NCBI GenBank assembly: GCA_016873095.1
Contig: VGYC01000018.1
Span: 1 to 60,165, forward strand
DNA length: 60,165 nt
Direction: 5' to 3'
DNA from: Planctomycetota bacterium
GTDB taxonomy: Bacteria; Planctomycetota; Planctomycetia; Gemmatales; Gemmataceae
The position numbers and the translations under genes are program-made. Shown here piece by piece: positions 53,120 through 60,165 of this stretch (position 1 is the first letter of the stretch; every line of letters starts with the position of its first letter). The notes under the pieces were generated by a model, which was given only the letters and a program-made list of their open reading frames with translations, had not been told where the DNA came from and did not search any database.

Positions 53120-54010
53120 TCACGCAACCATTGTTGCCTTGTCAAATCGAAATCGCGATCCGGCCACATAGTGCGGATCGATCTCGATGCTCAACCAGCG
53201 GCGCTGCTGCGCCTCGGCTGCCTGGCCGGTGACGTTGCTGCCGGCAAACGGATCAACCACCAGATTGCCTGGCAGCGTGAGAAGGCGTATGAAGAAGTCC
53301 GGAATCTCCGGCGGGTACCGGGCCGGGTGGATTGGCAATCCCGCCGCGCGGCACTTGAAGATGTAGTCTTCCTGCGAGCGCGTGTTGGGGACTGTGAGAA
53401 GATTGGGTGGAATCGCGCCGCCGTTGTCCTTCTGGAAATGCGGCCCGATCTCGTGCTGCGACGGCCGTATCGCCGGCTCGTAGCCGTCGCGCAGCAGCCG
53501 TTTCATCGATCGGCTGTACGGCTTCAAGACGCGTCGATTATCTGCTTGCGGCTCAGGCGACTTGGATAGCCACCACAGTGTATTGACCGCGTCCTTGACG
53601 CGCGTGCGGCGGATCGTGACCCATTCCGCCGGCGTCGGCAGCCGCGAGGGGTTGAACCAGTAGAAATCCTGGGCCAGGTGAAACGTCTCGCACAGCTTGA
53701 TGATGAGGTGATAGGGAAACAGGGAGCGCGTGCCGCTGCCCCGATTCCAGGCTCCACCCAGGTCCATGACAAAGCTGCCATCCGGGCGCAGCACACGATG
53801 GATCTCCCGCGCGAACGGCATGAACCATTCGACGTATTCGCTCGCCTCGACGTTGCCGTACGCCTTCTTGCGCCGCAACGCAAACGGTGGCGACGTCATC
53901 ACCAGTGACACCGAGTCGCCGCGCAGGCTGCCGAGCACATCGAGCGCATCGCCCAGATACGCTTTTCCAAGGGGGGTCGTGTAACTCGGCTGCAGCCGCG
54001 ACTTTGCCAC
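53120..54010 (-). CDS. Site-specific DNA methyltransferase (N4-cytosine/N6-adenine, beta-type)
   Basis: A 296-residue AdoMet-dependent DNA methyltransferase. Motif IV TSPPF lies near residue 40 and motif I DPFAGSNVTGQAA near 265, the order of beta-class enzymes; SPPF is compatible with N4-cytosine or N6-adenine. The tail SIEIDPHYVAGSRFRF is typical. Start: GAGGAGG touches the ATG at 54016 directly but is 6 bases from the GTG at 54010, so GTG is preferred. No restriction enzyme gene adjoins it, so it looks like an orphan methyltransferase, regulatory or protective. Confidence 0.88.
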   Translation of the reverse strand: MAKSRLQPSYTTPLGKAYLGDALDVLGSLRGDSVSLVMTSPPFALRRKKAYGNVEASEYVEWFMPFAREIHRVLRPDGSFVMDLGGAWNRGSGTRSLFPYHLIIKLCETFHLAQDFYWFNPSRLPTPAEWVTIRRTRVKDAVNTLWWLSKSPEPQADNRRVLKPYSRSMKRLLRDGYEPAIRPSQHEIGPHFQKDNGGAIPPNLLTVPNTRSQEDYIFKCRAAGLPIHPARYPPEIPDFFIRLLTLPGNLVVDPFAGSNVTGQAAEAQQRRWLSIEIDPHYVAGSRFRFDKATMVA

Positions 54011-54161
54011 CAGCATCCTCCTCGCTGCCGTCCAGTACGAACGGCGCGAGGGGGGTATAGCATGCTGTGGATTCAAGACAAGTGAAGTAGGACTCGGAAC
54101 TTGTGATAAGCGAGGCAAGCTTGCGAAACCGGGAGCGTGAGCGACCGAAACGTGATGGCAA

Positions 54162-54401
54162 TTATGGTCGTTCAGGTTCTTGGCACGCCATTGTCGATGG
54201 CGTCACTTGGGCGATCGCCGCTTTCGGTCGCACTTCTTCGATCAACGTCATCCACACCGGACCAGGCGAAGTGCCTTGCGCCGCGCATTTCTGGCATGGC
54301 TGGTTGACGATGCGCGCGTGCAAGCGATCCTGGTGCCCGCAGCGTGGACACTTCCACAGTCGACGAACGTCAAACTTCAAGCGGCCGCTGGGCCCCTTCA
54401 T
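54162..54401 (-). CDS. Small zinc-ribbon protein
   Basis: A 79-residue protein with one CxxC...CxxC zinc ribbon: CPRCG near 19-23 and CQKC near 38-41. The basic N terminus (KGPSGRLKFDVRRLWKCP) fits a nucleic-acid contact. The frame runs upstream, but GGAGG 7 bases before the ATG at 54401 marks the start. It is 151 bp upstream of the methyltransferase gene. Function unknown. Confidence 0.7.
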   Translation of the reverse strand: MKGPSGRLKFDVRRLWKCPRCGHQDRLHARIVNQPCQKCAAQGTSPGPVWMTLIEEVRPKAAIAQVTPSTMACQEPERP

Positions 54402-54629
54402 CTCCCGGCCTCCACAACTCCACAACGAAAATCTCGAGAACTGGGCCAACCCTGAGCCCGCGTCCGTGATGCTTGCCACTGTTGCTCGGCTCCGTTGTTG
54501 CCTCCCTGGAATTCTAGGGAGCAGCCTGACCAGACTGGCTGGAAATCCCGAAACGCCGGCAGGAATGTCCATATGATGAGAGGCATCCAGCTTTGCACGA
54601 AATGATTCCGATTCCTTCGGAAACTGCCG

Positions 54630-54989
54630 ATGTATCGCAGCCTGGTGATCAACCTCGTGTTGCTGAATTCGCTCCTCGGTGTTGCCGGCTGCAGCCGCCC
54701 ATCGGAAAAGCCGCCGCCTCTCTTGAAAGACGATAAGGACGAACTGTGGGGCGATGACAAGAAGGACGGGGACGAGTCAAACAACCCAGTAGAACCGGCG
54801 AGCAAGGATGACAAGAAGGACGTCGCGCGCCGGACGAGTACCAGTTCCGGGCGGAGCGGTTACCGCCCGCTATATGTGCCGCATGGCGGTTACATGCAGC
54901 GTAGCAGTCCGCGCACCCAGGCGCGGCCCGGCTCCAGTTCCGTGAGTCGCGGCGGCTTCGGCGCCACCGGCCGCTCGGCCGTTTCTTGA
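54630..54989 (+). CDS. Putative lipoprotein with charged, low-complexity body
   Basis: A 119-residue protein with leader and lipobox VAGC (Cys21). The mature part begins with a lysine/aspartate-rich stretch (LLKDDKDELWGDDKKDGDE) and ends in a serine/arginine/glycine-rich region, both likely disordered. The 3' end lies 23 bp before the next gene on the same strand, suggesting co-transcription. No family recognised. Confidence 0.7.
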   Translation: MYRSLVINLVLLNSLLGVAGCSRPSEKPPPLLKDDKDELWGDDKKDGDESNNPVEPASKDDKKDVARRTSTSSGRSGYRPLYVPHGGYMQRSSPRTQARPGSSSVSRGGFGATGRSAVS

Positions 54990-55012
54990 GAATGCATGAA
55001 AGGCGGCTCGCG

Positions 55013-55234
55013 ATGGAGTGGGACAAGCTCGGCATGGGCGTTGTCAACGCCGTGGCTTTTGGCCTGGTTGGCATCGTGCTTGCCATCTTCGGCTTCAAGC
55101 TCTTCGATTGGCTCTCGCCCAAGATCGACATGGAAAAGGAGCTGGCGGAGAAGAACAACGTGGCCATCGCCATCGTGTGTGGGGCGGTGATACTCGGCAT
55201 CTGCTACATTGTCGGCCAGGTGGTCGGCGGTTAA
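55013..55234 (+). CDS. DUF350-like small membrane protein
   Basis: A 73-residue protein with two membrane helices (near 8-28 and 48-70) and a connecting segment LFDWLSPKIDMEKELAEKN. The pattern of a small two-helix unit with an FDxxxPxxD-type loop and glutamate-rich linker resembles half of a DUF350 protein. AGGCGG lies 6 bases before the ATG. A pair of hairpins follows at 55244-55306. Confidence 0.65.
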   Translation: MEWDKLGMGVVNAVAFGLVGIVLAIFGFKLFDWLSPKIDMEKELAEKNNVAIAIVCGAVILGICYIVGQVVGG

Positions 55235-55243
55235 TTTCGTGGC

Positions 55244-55306
55244 GACAAGCTGCCAGCTTGTCCTTCGTGTTCATGCCAGGGCTGAGCCGGCAAGCTGGCA
55301 GCTTGC
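55244..55306. repeat. Two inverted copies of a CAAGCTGCCAGCTTG hairpin
   Basis: GACAAGCT-GCC-AGCTTGTC (55244-55262) and GCAAGCT-GGC-AGCTTGC (55290-55306). Each is a hairpin, and the two are inverse copies of a roughly 27-bp unit, so the whole segment can also fold into one larger structure. It lies between the DUF350-like gene and the oxidoreductase gene. Confidence 0.75.
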
Positions 55307-55327
55307 GGCTACGACAGGGAGCGACTC

Positions 55328-56623
55328 ATGTCAAACAGTTTCACGCGACGCGGTTTCATGGGGTCGTCGTCGCTGGCGGCGGCGGGGGTGGGATTGCCGT
55401 CGCTAGCCGCGGCGGCACAGGATCGAGCGGCGGGAGCCAATCGCCGGCTGTCAGTCGGCATCGTCGGCCCGGGCGGGCGTGGCTCGTCGTTGCTGCGCAA
55501 CTTTTTCGCCGTCGCCAAGGAGCAGCAGGCCGAGTTATCCGCCGTCTGTGATCTCTGGTCGCGCAATCGCGAGCGCTCCGCGGCCCTGGTGCAGAAGCTG
55601 GGTGGCCGGCAACCGCGCGTCTTCAACCGTCTCGAGGACATGCTGGGCATGGAGGGACTGGATGCCGTCATCATTGGCACGCCCGACCACAGCCACGCCC
55701 AGCAGATCGTGCAGTGCCTGCGCGGCAACAAGCATGTCTACTGCGAGAAGCCGTTCGCCAACCGGCTCGATGAGGCCAACGCCGCCATCGACGCCTGCCG
55801 GCGCTCCGACAAGGTCGTGACTCTGGGCACGCAGCGACGCAGCCATCCGCAGTACCTGTCCGCTCAGGAGGTCATGCGGACCGGCGTCATCGGCGACATC
55901 GTGCAGGTGGACATCATCCAGAACGCCTACTCGCCGTATCGCTGGAGGCGTGACGCAGACGTGAAGGCACTGCGTGAAAAGGACGTCGACTGGCGAGCCT
56001 TCCTCATGGGCCGGCCCAATCAGCCGTTCGATGCCCGCAAGTACCTCGAGTTTCGCCTGTTCCGCGACTTCAGCACCGGCATCATCGACCAGTGGATGAC
56101 ACACATGATCGATACCGTACACATGCTGACGGGGGCGACCTACCCGCGCAGCGCCGTTGCCCAAGGCGGCACCTATGCCTGGCGTGACCATCGCGAGAAC
56201 GGCGACACCGTCAACGCCTCGCTGGAGTACGTCCTTCCGGCCGCCGAGGGCCGGTCGCCAGAGCGCCGCTTCCTCGTCAACTACATGAGCACGCTGGCCA
56301 ATGGATTCGGCAGCGGCTGCCGCATCCTGGGCCGGCAAGGCACGCTGGAATACGAAGATCGCTGGCGCGTCTCCGGCGAGGGAGTGCGCGGCTCGAAGGT
56401 CCAGGCACGAGACATCGCGCCGCGAGCCGGCCTGCAAGGCACCATGGATACCATCCACATGGCCAACTGGCTCGACTGCATCCGCGGCGGCCGCAGACAG
56501 ACACACTGTACCGCCGAGCACGGCTACCAGCACGCCATCGCCTGCATCATGACCGACCGGGCGCTGCACAGCGGCCGCCGCGTTCTCTTCGATGAGCGGG
56601 CACGCACGATTCGCGAAGGCTAA
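55328..56623 (+). CDS. Gfo/Idh/MocA family oxidoreductase, Tat-exported
   Basis: A 431-residue protein with a twin-arginine leader (FTRRGFMGSSSLAAAGVG, residues 5-22). The Rossmann motif is VGIVGPGGRGSSLLRNF near 43-59, and the EKP motif is intact in HVYCEKPFANR near 138-148. The catalytic-region histidines lie in DQWMTHMIDTVHML. Length is typical for exported planctomycete members, which are thought to modify sugars outside the cytoplasm. GGGAG lies 7 bases before the ATG. Its stop overlaps the stop of the convergent methyltransferase by 4 bases. Confidence 0.92.
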   Translation: MSNSFTRRGFMGSSSLAAAGVGLPSLAAAAQDRAAGANRRLSVGIVGPGGRGSSLLRNFFAVAKEQQAELSAVCDLWSRNRERSAALVQKLGGRQPRVFNRLEDMLGMEGLDAVIIGTPDHSHAQQIVQCLRGNKHVYCEKPFANRLDEANAAIDACRRSDKVVTLGTQRRSHPQYLSAQEVMRTGVIGDIVQVDIIQNAYSPYRWRRDADVKALREKDVDWRAFLMGRPNQPFDARKYLEFRLFRDFSTGIIDQWMTHMIDTVHMLTGATYPRSAVAQGGTYAWRDHRENGDTVNASLEYVLPAAEGRSPERRFLVNYMSTLANGFGSGCRILGRQGTLEYEDRWRVSGEGVRGSKVQARDIAPRAGLQGTMDTIHMANWLDCIRGGRRQTHCTAEHGYQHAIACIMTDRALHSGRRVLFDERARTIREG

Positions 56624-57351
56624 TTAGTCTTCCGGCCGCCGAAGATGGCCAGCTCGAAGTACTTCCAGAAGCAATCGACCTCGCGGTAGCCGACGTCGCG
56701 CAGCCACTGGCATTGCGCCTCGACGGGGGCGCAGATGTTGGCGGCGCGATCGGGCCGGGTCAGGAACTCGTGCAGCACCTGATCGCGAGTTACGGTCTCG
56801 CCGCGCTGCGTGCGCCGTTGCCAGAGATGGTCGGCCATGGCATCGTCGAACAGTTTTTCGATCCCGGCACTCGGACTTGAGACATGCTCGCAATTGACGA
56901 AAGCTCCGCCCGGCGTCAGCAGTTCGAGGATCTCGGCGTAAAGGGCGCGCTTGCGGCCGTCTGTGAGATGATGGATCGCGAAACCGGATACGACGGCATC
57001 GTAGGGACCGGACACGCTATTTCGCCAGTCGGGCGATTGCAAATCGGCCTCGACAACGCGGGCGCGGGCGCCGAACGTCGACAACCGATGTCGGGCTTGT
57101 TCCAGCATCGGCGGCGAGAAATCCAGCGCCTCGCCGGTCGAGCTGGGAAATGCCTCGAGCACGGTTGCGAGCAACAACCCGTCGCCGCAACCAAGATCGA
57201 GAAAACGCCCGGGAGAATCCCGCCGCAGCACGCGCAGCAGCACGTCGAGCTGGCGGGGTCGATCTGGGATGGAGAGCGAGCGCTCGTTCAGAAACGCCGC
57301 CGCCACTTTCGCCTGCTTCCAGACCTCGTTGATGTTGCTCGCCTCGTTCAT
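56620..57351 (-). CDS. Class I SAM-dependent methyltransferase
   Basis: A 243-residue soluble methyltransferase. The AdoMet loop is FLDLGCGDGLLLATVLEAF near 50-68, with the acidic strand-2 end ALDFSPPML near 75, and motif VVSGFAIHHLTDGRK near 119-133 is the usual post-I region. The C-terminal part ends in WKYFELAIFGGRK, a pattern seen in small-molecule methyltransferases. Substrate is unknown. It lies convergent to the oxidoreductase and 145 bp downstream of the tRNA-dihydrouridine synthase gene. Confidence 0.88.
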   Translation of the reverse strand: MNEASNINEVWKQAKVAAAFLNERSLSIPDRPRQLDVLLRVLRRDSPGRFLDLGCGDGLLLATVLEAFPSSTGEALDFSPPMLEQARHRLSTFGARARVVEADLQSPDWRNSVSGPYDAVVSGFAIHHLTDGRKRALYAEILELLTPGGAFVNCEHVSSPSAGIEKLFDDAMADHLWQRRTQRGETVTRDQVLHEFLTRPDRAANICAPVEAQCQWLRDVGYREVDCFWKYFELAIFGGRKTN

Positions 57352-57496
57352 ATGTGTCTCCGGCGAGGCCAGGTTCCAGCCGAATACGCCGGCAAGGGTC
57401 GGCGCGTGCGCAAAACCTGAAGCATGAGCGGGGTTGCCATCGTCCCTCGCCTACGCTTTGCGCTCAGCAATTCTCACCACGCCGTCTCAAGTATGG

Positions 57497-58606
57497 TCAC
57501 CAGCGTTCTATGGGGCCGCGCGGCACCGGCACCTGTGGCTCGGGGCCATGGTGCCAGCTTGGCGGCGGACCCTGATCACGCAGCTCGGCGATGATATCCT
57601 CGAAATCGGCCAGCGTGGCGAGCATGACCAGACGCTGCTGCACGTCGCGGCCGACCCTGAGCGCCCGGCAATACCAGTTGGCCATCTTGCGAAAGGTCAG
57701 GCAGGCGAATCGTTCACCGCGCTGCTTCGCCAGAAGATACAGATGCCGGGACATGAAGTCGATGCGCTGGCCATACTCCGGTCGCGGGCCCGGTTGCCCG
57801 GTCCGTTCCCAGCAAGCCAGATCGCGAAAGATCCAGGGATTGAGCAAGGCGCCGCGGCCGATGGACACGCCGGCGCAGCCCGTCTCGCGCAGCATGGTCT
57901 GGGCATCGACGATGTTGCGGACATCGCCGTTGCCGATCACCGGAATGCGTGCGACGGCCTCGACCACCGCACGGATGCCGTCGCGATTGACATGGCCGTG
58001 AAACCCCTGGGCACGCGTGCGCCCGTGAATGATGACGCCTGCCACGCCAGCTTGCTCGAACTCGCGGGCGAAGAACGGGGCCGTGAGGTTGTGCTCGTCC
58101 CAGCCGAGCCGCATCTTGACTGTGACCGGAATGCGCACGGCCTCGACGACGGCGCGAACGAGGCCTACGGTTCCCGACGGATCGCACATCATCGCCGAGC
58201 CGCCGCCGCCCTTGACGACCTTGTGCACGGGGCAGCCCATGTTGATGTCCACCACCGCCACGCCATAGTCCTGCAACCAGCGGGCGGCCTCGGCCATCTC
58301 GCGGGCATCGGCCCCGTAAATCTGCACGGCCAGCGGCGCGTCCGCCGCCGACGTCTCAATCATCTCCAGCGTCCGCGGCGTGCCGCGCAGGAGGGCACGA
58401 GCGTTGATCAGGTCGGTCGTTGCCAGCCCCAGCCCGCCGACCTCGCGCACCACCAGCCGAAACGGGAAGTTGGTGTATCCCGCAAGCGGCGACAGCAAGA
58501 AGCGCGACGTCAGCGTTAACTTGCCCAGCACGACCCGCCGGCCGCGAGCGGGAAAGGCCGGCGGACTCGCCGCTGCAACTTCGTCAAGGATTGTCGTGTC
58601 GCTCAT
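57497..58606 (-). CDS. dus: tRNA-dihydrouridine synthase
   Basis: A 369-residue flavoenzyme that reduces uridine in the tRNA D-loop. The FMN-binding start LSPLAGYTNFPFRLVVREVG near 38-57, the catalytic-cysteine block VDINMGCPVHKVVKGGGGSAMM near 118-139, VKMRLGWDEHN near 163-173 and HGRTRAQGFHG near 193-203 are all complete. It most resembles the DusB group. The last ~50 residues add a proline-rich tail. Translation start ATG 58606. Confidence 0.94.
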   Translation of the reverse strand: MSDTTILDEVAAASPPAFPARGRRVVLGKLTLTSRFLLSPLAGYTNFPFRLVVREVGGLGLATTDLINARALLRGTPRTLEMIETSAADAPLAVQIYGADAREMAEAARWLQDYGVAVVDINMGCPVHKVVKGGGGSAMMCDPSGTVGLVRAVVEAVRIPVTVKMRLGWDEHNLTAPFFAREFEQAGVAGVIIHGRTRAQGFHGHVNRDGIRAVVEAVARIPVIGNGDVRNIVDAQTMLRETGCAGVSIGRGALLNPWIFRDLACWERTGQPGPRPEYGQRIDFMSRHLYLLAKQRGERFACLTFRKMANWYCRALRVGRDVQQRLVMLATLADFEDIIAELRDQGPPPSWHHGPEPQVPVPRGPIERW

Positions 58607-58705
58607 TCCGGGTGTCAGGGTAACAATTCATCGAGCAATGGACAAGGGATGCCGTCGCCGAAGCAATCTCGGCGGCCGGTGGTCGCGTGAATGGCCGGCG
58701 AGAGT

Positions 58706-59665
58706 TCACTTTTCCGCCCGTGTACCTCGCTGCTCGACCACCAACCGGCGCAGCATGCGCAGGTTCACGGCGTCCATGTCGTCGCGGTCCGCGGATTCTT
58801 TCGGCGTCTCCAGGATCATGGGCCGGCTGCGGAAACGCGGGTCGTTGACGAGCAGGCGAAACCCATCCAGGCCGATGCAGCCTTTGCCGATGTGCGCGTG
58901 CCGGTCCACGCGGCTCCCTGGTGGCTTGGCGCTATCGTTGACATGAAAGAGACGCAAACGCCTTACGCCGATGAGTCGGTTGAATTCGCGCATCGTGGCG
59001 CGATACTCCTTCTCCGGAGCCAGCGCGTAGCCGGCCGCGAAGACGTGGCAAGTGTCCAGACACACTCCCAGTCGCGCGGGCTCTTTTACCTTGGCCAGAA
59101 TTCTGGCGAGGTGCTCGAAGCGATGGCCCAGGCTGGTTCCCTGACCTGCGGTCGTCTCCAGCAATACCTTCACGCGAAAGCCAGGGCAGCAGGCATGCGC
59201 CTCGTCGAGTGCCGCGGCCACGCGCTGCAAACCAGCTTCCTCGTCGCCATCGACAGCAGCGCCCGGGTGCGTGACCAGGTAATGCAAGCCGAGTGCCTCC
59301 GCCCGCTGCATCTCGACGACGAATGCTGCCAACGACTTGCGATACAGCGCGGGATCCGGGGACGCCAGGTTGATGAGGTAGCAATCGTGTGCTGTCGTGT
59401 ACCTCAGCCTCGCCCTTCGCACGGCCGTCTTGAACGGGTGAATGTCGGCCTGGGCCAGGTCTTTTGCGTGCCACTGGTTGTTGTTCTTCGTCAAGGACTT
59501 TCCATCTCGGAGCGGTTCTTTCCCTGCTGGGACTACGGGCTTAACTGCCCACTGCGACGGACTATGCGTAAAAATCTGCACGGTATCCATCCCGTGCGCC
59601 GCCGCTGTCTCGACGGCCTTATGGAGTCCTCCCGCAATAGACATATGAGCGCCAAACAACGGCAT
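58706..59665 (-). CDS. nfo: Deoxyribonuclease IV (AP endonuclease)
   Basis: A 319-residue three-zinc TIM-barrel endonuclease of base excision repair, cutting 5' to abasic sites. Zinc ligands are visible in order: HSPSQW/HPF region, THPG near 138, LLETTAGQG near 170, CLDTCHVFAAGY near 203-214, LFHVNDSAKPPGSRVDRHAHIG near 238-259 and ILETPKE near 285. It is longer than E. coli Nfo (285) at the N-terminal insertion (about 45-60). It is 99 bp upstream of the dus gene on the same strand. Confidence 0.94.
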   Translation of the reverse strand: MPLFGAHMSIAGGLHKAVETAAAHGMDTVQIFTHSPSQWAVKPVVPAGKEPLRDGKSLTKNNNQWHAKDLAQADIHPFKTAVRRARLRYTTAHDCYLINLASPDPALYRKSLAAFVVEMQRAEALGLHYLVTHPGAAVDGDEEAGLQRVAAALDEAHACCPGFRVKVLLETTAGQGTSLGHRFEHLARILAKVKEPARLGVCLDTCHVFAAGYALAPEKEYRATMREFNRLIGVRRLRLFHVNDSAKPPGSRVDRHAHIGKGCIGLDGFRLLVNDPRFRSRPMILETPKESADRDDMDAVNLRMLRRLVVEQRGTRAEK

Positions 59666-59788
59666 CGACCACTCGCTTCCTTCGTAAATGACCGTGAGGT
59701 TTCATCGCCGCCGCCTAACGCTGAAGGACGAAAACCAGAGCCTCGCAAAGTCCTCCGTCTTTATCGAGTCGGCAGCCGTATTCTTGTT

Positions 59789-60124
59789 TTATGTCTGCGT
59801 CCCCTGAGCCGCCCTCCTCACCACCACAAACCACGCCTTTGGCCCGCCCTTGCTGAAGTTGAAGTCCTTCAAGTCGGGCCGGACCTCGTACCGTGACGGC
59901 TCGATGGACTCGACCACCCACCCTTCGGCGAAGGCGTCCTCGATCTCTTTCCGACTCACCCGCCGAGGCCCTTGCTCGCCCGGCTCGGCGTCCGAAAAGC
60001 ACAACAGGAACAGCCTGCCGCCCGGATTCACGACCGTCGCCAGCCCCTCGACGTAGCGCCGCCGGTCGTCATCGCTGAAGACGTGGAACAGGCCGGAGTC
60101 GTTCTCCGGGCGACAATTAGGCAT
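59789..60124 (-). pseudogene. N-terminally truncated class I methyltransferase
   Basis: A 111-residue frame equal to the C-terminal half of a small SAM-dependent methyltransferase. DSGLFHVFSDDDRRRYVEGL leads into the strand NPGGRLFLLCFSDAEP, then RRVSRKEIEDAF and GWVVESIEPSRYEVRP. Relatives begin about 90 residues earlier with the AdoMet loop. Here homology stops just before DSGLF, and an in-frame TGA lies about 20 bases upstream of the ATG, so the SAM-binding half is missing. The ATG overlaps the end (stop 60119-60117) of another frame running off the window (WAHSIYLKKHEKGNA). Probably a remnant. Confidence 0.6.
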
Positions 60125-60165
60125 TTCCCTTCTCGTGTTTCTTCAAGTAGATCGAGTGCGCCCAG

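Overview
The window reads as a piece of a GC-rich Planctomycetota chromosome, most like the Gemmata/Pirellula side of the phylum. This rests on gene content, not on a search. It holds two Tat-type DUF1501 proteins, three Gfo/Idh/MocA oxidoreductases (two with twin-arginine leaders), a secreted sulfatase, a long secreted WD40 protein, two Hanks-type kinases (one with TPR-like repeats, one with a PilZ domain), a DUF4912 protein, a UbiD decarboxylase and several small lipoproteins. I see no tRNA, rRNA, CRISPR array, transposase or prophage.

Layout. 1-7.3 kb: a POT peptide transporter converges on an F-type ATP synthase operon (atpZ - AtpI-like - atpB - atpE - atpF - atpH - atpA, minus strand). 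The operon stops after atpA; gamma, beta and epsilon genes are absent. 7.4-11.3 kb: a promoter, a structured leader and an intrinsic terminator precede a DUF4912 gene, then a small lipoprotein, an Uma2-type nuclease and a kinase-PilZ fusion. 11.5-21.1 kb: a plus-strand run of ApbE, DoxX-like, Gfo/Idh/MocA, PTS enzyme I, a second Gfo/Idh/MocA, a YheT-like hydrolase and a beta-helix protein. 21.1-30 kb: a hairpin-rich intergenic stretch, DUF1501, sulfotransferase, ADP-ribosylglycohydrolase, a glycosidase-like secreted protein, a small membrane protein and UbiD. 30-36 kb: WD40 protein, zinc-ribbon protein, two small membrane proteins and enolase. 36-40 kb: sulfatase, a redoxin with an in-frame UGA, and DUF1501, all on the minus strand. 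40-52 kb: ABC ATPase with a large membrane partner, MazG-like enzyme, a NirB/NirA-type nitrite reductase fusion, and a secreted protein plus TPR kinase pair. 52-60 kb: a glycine-rich membrane protein, lipoproteins, an orphan DNA methyltransferase, a zinc-ribbon protein, a third Gfo/Idh/MocA, a methyltransferase, tRNA-dihydrouridine synthase, endonuclease IV and a truncated methyltransferase.

The most exciting item is at 37736-38305. It is a secreted thioredoxin-fold protein in which the first cysteine of the CxxC active site is encoded by UGA. The frame continues intact for 112 residues, and a hairpin suited to a bacterial SECIS lies just after the UGA. I read it as a selenoprotein with a UxxC site. 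Other notable items are the split atp operon with an enlarged alpha subunit, the candidate small RNA or attenuator at 7466-7602, three copies of a palindromic G-rich repeat, perfect inverted repeats next to enolase, and several extended -10 promoters placed so close to start codons that leaderless mRNAs are likely.
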